64,000 bases of DNA from positions 124,001-188,000 of the forward strand of contig JAAVTG010000359.1 in the NCBI GenBank assembly GCA_011947345.1, in the 5' to 3' direction. Both the position numbers and the translations under genes were made by a program. The notes beneath the pieces were generated by a model. It did no database searches, was not told the DNA's origin, and worked only from the letters and a program-made list of their open reading frames with translations. Numbering within the stretch: position 1 is the first letter of the stretch; each line of letters begins with the position of its first letter. Source of the stretch: Phytophthora quininea. Its lineage: Eukaryota > Oomycota > Peronosporomycetes > Peronosporales > Peronosporaceae. Below, piece by piece: positions 21,461-32,037 of the stretch.

Positions 21461-24400
21461 CTAATAGTACGTGTTGACCTCGAGCCAGCCCGGGTAGCGT
21501 ATCATCTGGCCAGTGTCCTTGCGGATCACGCTGCGCGATGTGGAGCGCATGAGGAACTTGCGCGACTCGTCCAGCACCGCAAGGAAAATGGCGAACGGAA
21601 GCGCTGGGAACCAATGCGCCAAGCGCATGCTCTCTGTGCCCAAAACCACGTGCGTGAAGCCCGCATAGGCAATTGCGACGCACAACATGAACTCGAACAT
21701 GAGGCCAAAGTTGAGCACGCTGTTCCCCATTCCCTGCATGGCGATGGACAGGTAGCGTGTCTTGCAGATGAGGATGTTAGACCACTGCATCTCAACAATG
21801 GCGACGAAAAAGGCCGTTTGCGCGATGGCCAGCGCCGTGTACTGCATCATGCGGGACATGACGTTGGTGTACGCCTTGTCGCCATCGCGGCGCGTGAACC
21901 CAGCGCGGTAGTCAAGTAGGCATTGGTCGTCCTGGCATGGCTCCGAGCCGTCCTCGTTCAGGATCTTCTCGAAGCTCATTCCCACCTTGTACGAGTGCGA
22001 TTTGGAGAGTTCGAATTGGGTAGACGTCATTTTACCATCGACGCCGACAACGTTAGCTGCAAGACCGCCGAAGGCATCACAAGCACCACTAAGCGCCGAT
22101 ACGGAGCCTCCGAGGTTTGTGGCATCTGTGATCGCCCACACAGCTAAAGGCTGGAAGGCGCTAAAGATCGTCGTCGAAATGCCCGAGACGAACCCTGGGA
22201 TGTCGTTCCGGGTCACATCAAAGTTGAACCACCCCATGTCAAAGAATGACGAGCGGCGGGACATGAGTGGATAGTATGGATAGTACTTCTTACTCAGAGC
22301 TGCTTGCATGGACTGGAAAGTGACGACGGGCGACGGCGTGTAGTCCTTGTACGTGCGGGGATCTCTCTGCTGGTAGCCATCAGCCTTGGCATCCGTGGCC
22401 AGATTCATCAGTGGGAATTGGCAATCAACAATCTTACCACCTCCAACGTGATCGTAGAAGATGAAGGTGTCGAAGATGTTTCCGCCGGTTGGAATCGTGT
22501 CGTTATACTCGTCTTGGCAAGCAGGGGCTCCGTTTTCGCTGGCACTGGTGGATAGCAAACCTAACGGGTGGAGCTTTCCATTCTCCTTATAAAACCCCCA
22601 GCAGTGCAATAGCGACCACCTTCAGTTTGGCACCAAATGACTTGCTTTCCGAATCGATCGTAGTACCCGAGGTTGGGCAAAATCTTTGGCGGATAGCCAA
22701 AGTCATTCATCACCGCCAAGAAGGTGAACATACCCGCCCCGGCCTCAATCATCCCGACCAACGCGTATGCGAAGAAAATCAGTTTCTTGGTTACCAAATG
22801 CTCTGTTTGAGCATTGCGAGGAGCACGCAACATGATATCACTCTCGGCACCTTCGTATGCCATGGAAATGGAAGGAACCATATCCGTTCCGAGACAAATC
22901 AGCAGCATCAGCACCGTGGTAAGCGGTAATGGCAACCGAATCGTGGCGTACAGCAAGAACGGTACGAGCTCGGGGATGTTAGCTGCAAGGGCGTAAGCGA
23001 TAGATTTCTTCAGGTTGTCGAAGATGATACGCCCTTCTTCGACTCCGCACACAATTGACGCAAAGTTATCGTCGAGCAGAATCATATCAGCAGCCTCCTT
23101 TGAGACAGCAGAGCCCATAATGCCCATCGCAATGCCGATATCTGCCTTTTTGAGCGCTGGGGAGTCATTGACGCCATCCCCTGTCACGGCAACAATTTCC
23201 TTCCGGCGCTGGCAGTTCTCTACGATAATCAGTTTCTGCTGTGGGGAAGTTCGAGCAAATACAATCTGCTTGTGGTCCAGGATGCGATCCCATTCCTCAA
23301 CAGGTGTATCTAGACTGATTGTCCATCCTGGCACAACAATCGCTGGCGCCGTTTTGGGGTCAACCCAGCCATTGTCACCCCGTTTAACTCCTCGCTCAGT
23401 ATTCTCTTCCTCAATATCTTCACTGGTGGGCCCCCAAAGATTCCAACCTTGTGTGCGATAGCCTTGGCTGTGATCGGGTGGTCGCCGGTGACCATAATCA
23501 CACGAATGCCAGCAGTCTTGCATTTTGCCACGGCGATTGGCACTTCAGGGCGGGGCGGATCGATCAGCGCCATCAACCCGATAAAGCACAGAGGCTCTTC
23601 CACTTTCGGATCAGGCTTTGGAACGCTCTCATAATCCACATCCTTCTCACCGAGAGGGAAGTTGGGGTTGTCCGTACTGAACTCGTAGTTGGGCTTGTAG
23701 ATGTCCGGATTCAACACCTTTTGCGCAAAGCCCAACACACGCATACCTTTCTTCGAGAGCTCAAGCTGCGCTGCTTCCACCTGGGCAAGGCGTTCAGGGG
23801 TCATGTCGACTTCCTCACCATCGATCAGCACAAAACCGCAGCGTGCTGTGATCCGTTCTGGGGCACCTTTCATCACCATCAACATTGGCTTGCTGTCGTC
23901 GTTGTTCTGCTTGTGGAGAGACAGCTGGTACTTGTTCTTCGAGTTAAACGGCACCTCTTTAATCTTCGCGTTCTCCTCACGATACTCAATAATATCTTTC
24001 TTGTCGTGGCAAAATTTAATCATCGCAGACTCGGAAGCGTCCCCAATTGTATCCCATGCAACCTTCTCCATCGTCATTCCGTTTCCCATAGGAACAGTTT
24101 CCTTGAACGGCTTGCGCTTCCCACGCGTAGTCAACCCGTCAGCGCCGACAGCTTTCTCGTACTTGGAGTCCTCGTCAAACACAGCGTTATTGCACAGCGT
24201 CGCACAGCGCTGCAGGGCTTGGAAGGACGGCGAGTTCAAGTCGTAATTCCCCACTGGCGTGATGGAACACTCTGCGTCGAATATCTTGTTGTCGTACACG
24301 AGATTAGCCACAGTCATGACGTTTTGGGTGAGTGTACCAGTCTTGTCCGAGCAAATGCAACTCGTAGAGCCTAGAGTCTCGACGCCTTCCAAGTTTTTGA

Positions 24401-25572
24401 CCAGCACCGACTTGTGAGCCATGCGTTTGGCAGCAAGACTCAAGCACACGGTGACCGTTGCCAATAGACCTTCCGGCACGTTTGCCACGATAATGCCAAT
24501 CATGAACACCACGTTTGTAACAATGTCGGTCTTCAAGAAGAAGCCGATGACAAAAAGATGACGCCGATAACCACAGCCACCACAGCAATGATGTGGACGA
24601 AGTGGTTGATCTCTCGTGCGATGGGGGTCATATTCATATCAGTTGTGGTCGCCAACTTGGCGATTCGGCCCATGACGGTTTTATCGCCGATGCGAACAAT
24701 GACCCCTTGCCCGAGCCTTGAGGGATGAACGTGCCGAAGAAGCACATGTTCTTCGTTTCGAGCGGATTCTCATCCGTACATTCCGGGATGCGCTTTAACG
24801 GCTCTGGTTCGCCAGTCAGACACGAGTTGTCCACCGTAAGATCATCGGAGCATTCCAGCACACGAATATCTGCAGGAACTTTGTCGCCACCTTTTAGCAA
24901 GACAATATCTCCTCGGACGAGTTGGGAAGCCTCAATTTTCTGCGACTTCCCTCTCGAATCACAGTCGTGACGGTCGGCATCATTTGCTTAAACGACTCCA
25001 TTAGATTAGAAGACTTGGCATTCTCAAAGTACGAGAACGTGCCGGTGATGATCACGACCAGGAACAGAACGATACCGAGATACAAGTTGTTGGGGTCGCC
25101 CTGCAGACCGTAGATGAGAATGCACAGCGCTCCACCAACCCACAGAAGCATGCTGAAGAGACCTGTCAGTTCTCGGAAATACTTGACGATCTCCGGCGTC
25201 TGCTTTGGGGAGTCAGGCGATTCAGTCCTTCCGCCTCCTGCCGCTCTACAACGCCGTGACTCGTCATACCCTGGCAATATCATGTGATCACCATCGTTAG
25301 TACATGAATTCGGCATCGACACACGTCAAGATACGTACATTGGTGGGGTCCGAGCCTAGATCCGCAAAGATTTCGGCGGGGCTCTGCTTGTGCTCCTCCA
25401 TCACGAGCTCGCGCTTGGCGTCGTCCTTGTCGTCCTTGCCCTTGCCTTTGCCCTTGCCTTGGTTGGCTCGATTTTTACGGCCCTGTTGGCGCAGGCGCAT
25501 CTCGGTCGACACGGCGACGATATCCGCCGACGACAGCCGAGGGTGCGAGTCCCGGCCTGTAGACCCTGGCAT
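21461..25572 (-). CDS. Na+/K+-ATPase-like (type IIC) P-type ATPase alpha subunit
   Basis: Plasma-membrane cation pump of about 1,349 residues, against about 1,020 in animals. It has a Lys-rich N-terminus ([13 protein letters not shown]), cation-binding [11 protein letters not shown], the phosphorylation motif [10 protein letters not shown] and the hinge [15 protein letters not shown]. The A-domain loop reads LTGEPEP instead of the usual TGES. It ends EVNTYY, matching the conserved Na,K-ATPase terminus ETYY. The extra length sits mainly between M7 ([11 protein letters not shown]) and M8 ([12 protein letters not shown]). One intron lies at 25338-25271 (68 nt, GTACGT). Apparent base losses lie at G4 25207-25210, C3 24949-24951, C4 24703-24706, A5 24552-24556, C5 23431-23435 and C5 22595-22599; each restored base recovers family sequence. 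The start at 25572 is the first ATG of the exon. Confidence 0.9.
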
Positions 25573-25961
25573 GTTGGAGAACTTGGGCTTCACTCACGTG
25601 CTGCGCTTCTTCCTGCTTGGCGGTTGAAGCGAAAGTGAGAGAGATCTTGGATCGCGAATGCCCAAGCGACGCCGGTCGTTTTCCACGCGGCTGGCCAGCG
25701 AGAAACCCCTTGCTGACGGGTCGCCGAGAATGGACCACCAAGAACGATGAGGACGCACAGCCTGTCAGTGCAGTCCCAAGAATCGCCCTGCTCAAGGAAG
25801 GCGCCCGCTCACGCGAGTGCTGTAGTTTCCCAGTTAAGACAAAGCCTGGTAGTCGGAAAATATTGATCTGTCGTTGAGAAACGGCCTAGAGCAATGCAAT
25901 CTGTCGTCAGACGCACAAAATGATGCTGCATTTCATACCTGCTCTCCGCTCGCGTCTCCAT
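25573..25961. other. Intergenic region between ALG11 stop and ATPase start
   Basis: A 389-bp gap, with both neighbours on the minus strand. It must hold the ATPase promoter and 5' leader and the ALG11 3' end. A plus-strand open frame (25617-25877) crosses it but has no recognisable protein features. I see no repeat or RNA gene. Confidence 0.4.
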
Positions 25962-27440
25962 CTATGCTGTCGGCTTAAAGCGCACGAGGGGATCGAGAAC
26001 GCCACTCATGGCCGCTAAAAACTGTCGGCCGAACTCCTCATCGGAAAATCGCAGCGACGACTTGCGTGCGGCTGCCCGCATCTCGATCGCTTCTTGTGGT
26101 GATTGATCCAACAGTGCCATCATCTTGTCGGCGTACTCTTCGGCTGTTAGCGCCAAGCAGCCCGTTCCAGGCTTCACAATGTCGGCCTTGGGACCGCCCG
26201 AGTTGTTTGCTACGACCAGCATTCCGGCCGCCATCATCTCCACGTTGCTGATGCCAAAGTGCTCGTTGTGCATGGTGTGCACGCCAATCGAGCTCTTGGC
26301 GAGGTATCGCTTCAGGTCACGGAAGCTTGCATTCACCACAAACACTACGCGGTCAGCGATGCCGAGTTCATGGGCCTGTTGCTTCAGGGTCTCCACACGA
26401 CCCTTGTCGTCGGCGTTGCGGCAGCTCCCCAATAACACGAGTCTAAAATCCTGGTGCTTCGACTGCATCTTCTCCGCATACTTGGTGAGCAGCACCTGAA
26501 AAGCCTTCAGCTGCAGAATATGGTTCTTCTCGGGGCGGAACTGGGAGACAGACAGTGCCATCGGATCGCGGCTCTCCAAATTAAAGCCCATATACTCCTG
26601 CATAGCCCCGCACGGCGGGTACACCGTGACCGGCGCTTTGCCCCACAATTGCTTAATATGGTTGTACGTCCACGTCGAGTTGACCATCGCCGCATCCGTG
26701 CAGAACTTCCCCACCAAGCTGTACGCCCCTGCAAAGAGACGGTAGTAAATGTACTTGGCCATGGATCTAGACGAGCTGGAAGCAATGGCTGCATCGTTAT
26801 TGAAACCAGCGTCTCGCTGTTGGACCTTGGCGATCATGTCCGTAGAGATCATCGGGTAGTGCACGTAGGCCACTACCGTACAGGCGTAGAGCAGCTTGGC
26901 CACTACGTAGGCGAATGGACAGCCCGTGGTGTCCACGAAGACCTGAGGGTAAATGCCCAGCGTAGCGCTGTTACGCAGCGCCTCCAGCGCCAGTCGAGCC
27001 TGTGCCAGCCCCTGCCAGAACAGCGTGAAGATTGGGTAGCGATTGGGCTCCAGCAGCTCGCGACTGGGCAGCGGCACGAACTTCACTTGGGCCACGTGGC
27101 TGCGGGTGAGCTGAGGCAGGTTGAACTCCTCAGCGCCGCGCTGGACCAGCTGCTGGGCCGAGAGACCGTCGTCTCCAGCGTACAGTACCAACTGCAGCTT
27201 GGTCGGCGAGTCGCTCTTGTCTGCAAGGGCCTTGAAGTAGTCCACTAGTGCCAGGAGAGCGCAGTACAGCACGCGCTCGCCGCCTCCGCCGCCGTTGGCG
27301 TACGGGTGGAACACGCCAATCGTGATGGTACACGGGGACTTGTCCTGGGCATGGAGACGCGCTTGCGCGAAGGCGCGGCGCTTGTACAGCAGCAGGAAGA
27401 CGGCTGCGAGCGGCAGCAGCAGCAGCAGCAGTTGCAGCAT
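25962..27440 (-). CDS. ALG11: ALG11 alpha-1,2-mannosyltransferase (GDP-Man:Man3GlcNAc2-PP-dolichol)
   Basis: Adds the fourth and fifth mannoses to the lipid-linked oligosaccharide on the cytosolic face of the ER, in N-glycosylation. The intact frame has 492 residues, the usual length. A Leu-rich N-terminal anchor (residues 2-20) precedes the signature FHPYANGGGGGERVLY, then VAYVHYPMISTDM, VNSTWTYNHIKQLW, VYPPCG and SQFRPEKNH. The GT4 family E-x7-E motif is present as EHFGISNVE near residue 415. There are no introns or frame breaks. The gene is divergent from the FHA gene, with 310 bp between the starts. A CAG run at 27415-27436 encodes part of the anchor on the minus strand and may vary in length. 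Confidence 0.95.
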   Translation of the reverse strand: MLQLLLLLLPLAAVFLLLYKRRAFAQARLHAQDKSPCTITIGVFHPYANGGGGGERVLYCALLALVDYFKALADKSDSPTKLQLVLYAGDDGLSAQQLVQRGAEEFNLPQLTRSHVAQVKFVPLPSRELLEPNRYPIFTLFWQGLAQARLALEALRNSATLGIYPQVFVDTTGCPFAYVVAKLLYACTVVAYVHYPMISTDMIAKVQQRDAGFNNDAAIASSSSRSMAKYIYYRLFAGAYSLVGKFCTDAAMVNSTWTYNHIKQLWGKAPVTVYPPCGAMQEYMGFNLESRDPMALSVSQFRPEKNHILQLKAFQVLLTKYAEKMQSKHQDFRLVLLGSCRNADDKGRVETLKQQAHELGIADRVVFVVNASFRDLKRYLAKSSIGVHTMHNEHFGISNVEMMAAGMLVVANNSGGPKADIVKPGTGCLALTAEEYADKMMALLDQSPQEAIEMRAAARKSSLRFSDEEFGRQFLAAMSGVLDPLVRFKPTA

Positions 27441-27750
27441 CTTGGTGCGAAATGAGAGTGAATGTCATCGATAATGTACCATCCTTTGGGTACATTTTCA
27501 TGGTGTCGTGTCACAGCAGGAGTTGGCGTCAGGTCGGAAGGAGCAGTCGTCATTAGCGCGAGAAGCAGACACGCCCTGGTCCAAGCCGCCTCTTCCTTGC
27601 CCCGCCTCGAGAGTCTTACCGCCGCAGTTCCGAAAAGCGCGCGCAGCACGGAAGCTTTTCTGCCGTTGTCGCATTGGCTGGGCGTCTCGGCTCCTCTCAT
27701 TGACGGTCTCTCTCCACCACCGTTAAAGTCTCCACTAAACGACAGCCCGC
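27441..27750. promoter_or_regulatory. Bidirectional promoter region, ALG11 and FHA gene
   Basis: A 310-bp spacer between two divergent start codons. It contains a CCAAT box in reverse orientation (GCATTGGCTGG at about 27673). No TATA box is evident. Transcription start sites cannot be placed from the sequence alone. Confidence 0.45.
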
Positions 27751-29124
27751 ATGGAGAAGAAGGCGGCGACAACGGCGACGCGGTACCGCCGACTGAGCGG
27801 CCGCCACCGCCGCCACTCGCAGTCCATGGTGCGCTGGAGCTGGCTGCATGCCACGGCCTACTCGTCCGCCATCGTGGCGTCCGTGGCCTACATGCACAAC
27901 CAGCTCACGCTCTACTTCAAGAGTCTGGACGCGCAGCAGGTCAACGACGAGCTGCTCTACAGTCTCGCCACGGTCGCCACCGTCGGCAGCGAGCAGCTGG
28001 AAGGCCTGCACCACGTACTGTCGCAGCTCGCGTCCAAGCTGCGCTGGATGCTGGTGATGCTGTCGCTCGCCGTGTGGTTCGGCACGCTCGTGCTATCGCG
28101 GAGGTATCGACTGCACTCACCGCTGCGGCGTGTAACCAAGCAGATTTCCAGCTACGCAGAGAAGCTCCGCGACTTAAAGTGGAGGCATACCAAGACCAGG
28201 CCGACGCACGGCAAACACTACATGCTATCGACTCGTCCTCGTAGTTGGAACCATCTCGACAGCGACATGGAAGTCGATGAAGATGACCTACTCATTGTTT
28301 CGTCATTATCCCCGGAACTGCGCCTGCTGACTGGCGTCGGCAAGCAGCTCCGTGATAACGACGAAGGAGGCAGTCGAGTGCGCACTGAGACGGAAGACAA
28401 GGGCGAAGGTAAGATCGTCCGCGCCAACAGCAAGGGCAGCCTGGGCGGCAAGATCGTGCTTCACCCACGAGATGGCGCTCGCGGCGGACGACACCAGAGC
28501 AACCAGATCATCTCGGATGATCCGTACGTGAGTCGCTTCCATTTTCAAATCCAGTACGACCCTATGGAGAAGGAGTACTATCTACAGGACCTCGGCAGCA
28601 CGACGGGGACGTTTACATTCCTGAAACCGGACGCACCAAAGCGTCTGCATGTGGACGACCGCATCAAGATTGGCGACACGGAGTTTGAAGTAACGGCGAT
28701 CGACGAGAACATCACGACGGGAATGCCGTTCTTGCGCCTCCGTTTCACCGACGGCCCGCTTACTGGCATCTGCCAGACCATCGGCAAGACGTCGGTGACG
28801 CTGGGCCGCCACTCGACTAACGCGCTGTGCATCACTGAAGACGACTCGATCTCTGGCCGGCACAGCGTCATCTCGTACTTTGGAAACGGCTTCTATATCA
28901 CGGACCTGCACAGCACCAACGGCACGGCCATTCGCCTGAGCGCCAGCGGTAAGAAGAGCCGAAGACGCTATCTCCTGCATGGCGACGTGTTTGGCGTCGG
29001 CTCCAACCGATTCATGGTGGAATATTCGCACCAACTAGCGGCCCAACGTCGACTCGCCCAGCTCATGAGGAAAGCTCAGGCGGAGGACGATGCTGCTGCA
29101 GCTGCTGCAGCCGAAGGAAGCTGA
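27751..29124 (+). CDS. Membrane-anchored protein with two FHA domains
   Basis: Intact 457-residue frame with no introns. Two hydrophobic segments (about residues 30-50 and 92-112) suggest membrane insertion near the N-terminus. Two forkhead-associated phosphothreonine-binding folds follow. The first (about 230-320) shows SDDPYVSRFHFQIQYD and LGSTTGTFTF; the second (about 345-425) shows VTLGRHSTNALCI, ISGRHSVISY and DLHSTNGTAIRL. Each has the S-x-x-H and S/T-x-x-T/N-G-T positions needed to contact a phosphopeptide. An Ala-rich tail ends the protein. The function is unknown; recruitment of phosphorylated partners to a membrane is the natural inference. The start at 27751 is the first ATG after the bidirectional promoter. 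Confidence 0.85.
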   Translation: MEKKAATTATRYRRLSGRHRRHSQSMVRWSWLHATAYSSAIVASVAYMHNQLTLYFKSLDAQQVNDELLYSLATVATVGSEQLEGLHHVLSQLASKLRWMLVMLSLAVWFGTLVLSRRYRLHSPLRRVTKQISSYAEKLRDLKWRHTKTRPTHGKHYMLSTRPRSWNHLDSDMEVDEDDLLIVSSLSPELRLLTGVGKQLRDNDEGGSRVRTETEDKGEGKIVRANSKGSLGGKIVLHPRDGARGGRHQSNQIISDDPYVSRFHFQIQYDPMEKEYYLQDLGSTTGTFTFLKPDAPKRLHVDDRIKIGDTEFEVTAIDENITTGMPFLRLRFTDGPLTGICQTIGKTSVTLGRHSTNALCITEDDSISGRHSVISYFGNGFYITDLHSTNGTAIRLSASGKKSRRRYLLHGDVFGVGSNRFMVEYSHQLAAQRRLAQLMRKAQAEDDAAAAAAAEGS

Positions 29125-29245
29125 ACAAATAGGACAGCTAGTTAGCTTGCAGCTATAGACTCGGGGTCTTTAATTTATTAAGCGATATGGACGAGCAATC
29201 ATTGCAGCATGCAATTACACGAACAACAAGTATCTGGGCAATGAA

Positions 29246-30151
29246 CTAGAACGTGATGAGGCAGAGAATGACGAGGCTGCCAACGATCAGGAGGAAGCGA
29301 GACAGGAAGGCCTGCTGCATCTGCTGACGGGTCTCCTGGGCTGTTAGTGGCGACCCATCCTCGTGGTGCGTGGTCGGCCCGGCAGGTTGCTAAACATTCA
29401 TCCACAGCATATCAATTACCACGCGCCACCAAACACATCCGCAAGACCGACATACGAATGGCACGCCGAAGAGGGCGGGGAAGTAGCCGATCGTTGGCGA
29501 CATGGAGAACGACGTACCCTGCCCATTAAACAACCCGAACTGCCAGTACAGAAAGTAAGACACCATTAGACAGGGCCACCGCATGATCGTACGCACGTTC
29601 AATGGTCGTCGTCGTCGAAGCTGCTCCGGGTCTGGTCGCTGGCCATGTGGGCGGTGAGGGATGCCGCTATCGGCAATTTCTTGGCGGGTTCTGTAGCAAA
29701 AAGGGTCGGCAACCAGCAGAATTAGAGCCACAACACCCACCCTGTTGGGAAACTGCGCTTGCCTTGGGTCAACTGCTTCTGCGCCACGCGAGTACACTGG
29801 GATCACATTGTCCTCGCTGATGCCAGCCTTGCACACCGGACACTCGGAGTGGTTTTGCATCCACTGCATGTGCAACCATTAGACAAAGGCATTGGAAGAA
29901 AACTAGTTCTTCCGATAACTACAGCTTCGCACTTGGTACAGACACGACCAGCTGCAATCACAAACTGTCAGGAAAGGGTCGTAGCAGGCAAAAGCAAGAC
30001 ACAGAGGAGAGACGCACCAGTAGAGGTGGCCGCACAGCGTCACTACGGGGCTAGACACCGTGTCCAGACACACGTTGCACTCGAACGCGGGCTTGCCGCT
30101 GTCTGCGGTCATGGTCGTGGTTGTCGCCTCCACCGTCGTCGCTGGCTCCAT
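29246..30151 (-). CDS. RNF5/RNF185-like RING-finger E3 ubiquitin ligase, six exons
   Basis: ER-membrane ubiquitin ligase of about 191 residues. Exons are 30151-30018, 29951-29933, 29863-29763, 29690-29597, 29539-29456 and 29389-29246; the introns are 57-72 nt. The spliced RING reads FECNVC, LCGHLYCWSCLYQW and CPVCKAGI, with all eight ligands. It continues to the family motif IPHRPHGQRPDPE and a C-terminal membrane helix FLSRFLLIVGSLVIL ending LITF. Exon 2 is only 19 nt. Intron 3 (29762-29691) uses GC-AG with donor AG|GCAAGC and is in frame, so its retention would add 24 residues. Frames agree at all five junctions, which is strong support. RNF5 and RNF185 act in ER-associated degradation in animals. 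Confidence 0.9.
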
Positions 30152-30487
30152 CTGGGTCGCTTATTGCAAATTGAATTACAACAAATACTTTAGATTTGTA
30201 GACATTTTAAAACATCGTGGGGCTCTGATTGTTAGCCCAGCATTTCCTCCGTCGTTTGGTCTTGCAAGGAGCTGATGGAGCTGTGCACTCGCCTTTCAGC
30301 GTTACCAGACTTGATCACCGCCATCTTCCGATTGCTTGGCGATATCTTCAGCGTCCTGGGCGAGGAAGCGTGGATCGAAGCGCCATCATGCGATGGCGTA
30401 GTCACGGAAGGAGGCGGAACCTGTACGCCAGGAGCCTCCGGAATGACAACAGCCAGCGGCTGCTTGGCTCAGTAGCTGCTGCAGTCT
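30152..30487. other. Intergenic region between RING gene and RWP-RK gene
   Basis: 336 bp between two minus-strand genes: promoter of the RING gene and 3' flank of the RWP-RK gene. Open frames here on the plus strand (about 30229-30525) show no domain or codon pattern I can support. Confidence 0.4.
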
Positions 30488-31144
30488 TCAGTTGTGGGTC
30501 GACAGGAACGAGCCCGCGGCGATAGCAAGAACTTCAACGCCGCTGTTACTGACATCGCTTTCCGAGCTGGGCGTCCAAGTCGCCGCGTCCATCGCAGTGT
30601 GCTGGGCAGGAGTTGCGTACTTCTTCACCCGCTTTAATTTTCCATTGGCGTCGGGGTTCTCCATTACGAGACGCTGCTTCTCCTTCAGCTGGGTGATTTG
30701 CATGGCGTATTTGGCCTTTTCCTGCGGCGACGTAGCCATCGCCTCCACCTGCTCCAGCATCTGAACGGTGCGCGTCAGCGATCGGATTTGACGATGTGGC
30801 CAGCGCTTGACGCCCAGTCGGCGGCAGATCTTCTTGAGGAAGGTTGTGCAGACGCCGAACTCCTTGGCCACTTCCACGATAGGCTTGCCAAAGTGGCAGC
30901 GCAGCTCGTCCAGCGTCAGGTAATGCGAGAGCGCCGTCAGTTGTGCACTGCGACGCTGCAGCTTGTTCTTGTGGGCGGCTCGACGCTTTGACGTCAGCCC
31001 ATCCGGCGCCTCGGTAGCCACCACCATGAGCAGCGAGTCGTGCAGAGTCGTCGTCGGGGCTGCAGCCTCCTCCTCGCTGGACGGCTGCGTCATGTGCAGC
31101 AGCGAGATGCTTGCCTCCACCTCCTTGTCGGACATGTCCTCCAT
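30488..31144 (-). CDS. RWP-RK domain transcription factor
   Basis: A DNA-binding protein of about 218 residues if it starts at MEDMSDKEVE (31144). The same frame is open back to 31375, so a longer N-terminus is possible. The RWP-RK domain spans LTLDELRCHFGKPIVEVAKE, FGVCTTFLKKICRRLGV and KRWPHRQIRSL. The signature reads RWPHRQ, a Phytophthora-like variation of RWPYRK. A coiled helix rich in Gln/Glu/Lys (QEKAKYAMQITQLKEKQRL) follows and may allow pairing. RWP-RK factors regulate nitrogen responses and gametogenesis in plants; oomycetes carry their own expanded group with stage-specific expression. No introns. Confidence 0.88.
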   Translation of the reverse strand: MEDMSDKEVEASISLLHMTQPSSEEEAAAPTTTLHDSLLMVVATEAPDGLTSKRRAAHKNKLQRRSAQLTALSHYLTLDELRCHFGKPIVEVAKEFGVCTTFLKKICRRLGVKRWPHRQIRSLTRTVQMLEQVEAMATSPQEKAKYAMQITQLKEKQRLVMENPDANGKLKRVKKYATPAQHTAMDAATWTPSSESDVSNSGVEVLAIAAGSFLSTHN

Positions 31145-31410
31145 GGGCTTCCGGAACGCTGGCGCGAGGCTGCAGACAACACTTCCTGGCTCCCCCGTTT
31201 TTCGCTTGTCAACTTCGAAAAACCTTTCGATCGCAACAATTGAGGTAGATTTATAGGTAGTCCTGAAAATGAGCGATCGAACCCCAGACGTGAAGGCAGC
31301 AAGCTCGGCTGGCGCAGCACCACGACGATGCAGGTAGCGCAGCCCATACGCACAAGAACTGCAGAATACTTCCATATACCCACAGCTAACTTGTCGGCGA
31401 ATCCTGCGCG

Positions 31411-31873
31411 ATGCTTCCTCTCACAGCCCACGCCAAAGCGAATCTGGCCGAGTCGTTCCAAGCACTGAAGGCTGCGCAGAGCAAACTGCTGGTCAAGCGA
31501 CTGGACGAGACGATCGGCGAGCAGCGCAACGTGGAAATTGAGGCGCTCAACTACTCCAAGAACGTCAACTCGCTGTATCAGCGCGCAGCCAAGTGGAAGG
31601 CGGAGCAGAGGCGCTTCCGGTCGGCACTGGATGTAGGAAGACGTCTGCGTGTTTGCAGCTCTCATGCGCTGGTAGAGCGACTTCAAATACTGATGCTTGG
31701 TGGATACGCAGGGACTCGACAAATTTGCAGAGTGGGCGGCCAGTACGGAGACGGATCTCCACGCCATCGCTGGAAACCTCGAGTATGTGTGTTCTGTGCT
31801 GGAGAAGGAGCGCGAAAAGGAACAGGAAGGAGCAGCCAACGGTGGCTACGCACGAGCCCAAGAGGCTAAGTAA
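31411..31873 (+). CDS. BLOC1S1-like (GCN5L1) subunit
   Basis: A two-exon gene encoding 127 residues, close to the 125 of animal BLOC1S1. Exon 1 is 31411-31632, the intron 31633-31711 (79 nt, GT-AG) and exon 2 31712-31873; the phase is 0. Sequence features are an almost wholly helical, charged protein containing the block RFRSALDGLDKFAEWA and ending in ETDLHAIAGNLEYVCSVLE, which matches the conserved C-terminus of the family (WA..IE.DM..IA..LEYVY). BLOC1S1 is a subunit of the BLOC-1 and BORC complexes, which act in endosome and lysosome trafficking and positioning. It is divergent from the RWP-RK gene, 266 bp apart. Confidence 0.8.
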
Positions 31874-32037
31874 ATGCAAGGGATTAATGCAGACTCCAGG
31901 CCGTTGGCGTGGCTGATATCGTTGTAAGCCGAGCGACAAAACCTATAAATGAGCCCGTGAACTTATACTTGTAGGAACAGCAAATCCCATCCACCATCCT
32001 CGCCATTCGGACACTTGACGTGGACTCCACACAAGAG

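Noticed and set aside
25617..25877. Plus-strand 86-codon frame between ALG11 and the ATPase
   Set aside because: It has no domain or signal and overlaps the ATPase promoter; open by chance in G+C-rich sequence.
27415..27436. CAG run as a disease-type triplet repeat
   Set aside because: It encodes part of the Leu-rich membrane anchor of ALG11 and is short; a length variant is possible, but nothing unusual is seen.
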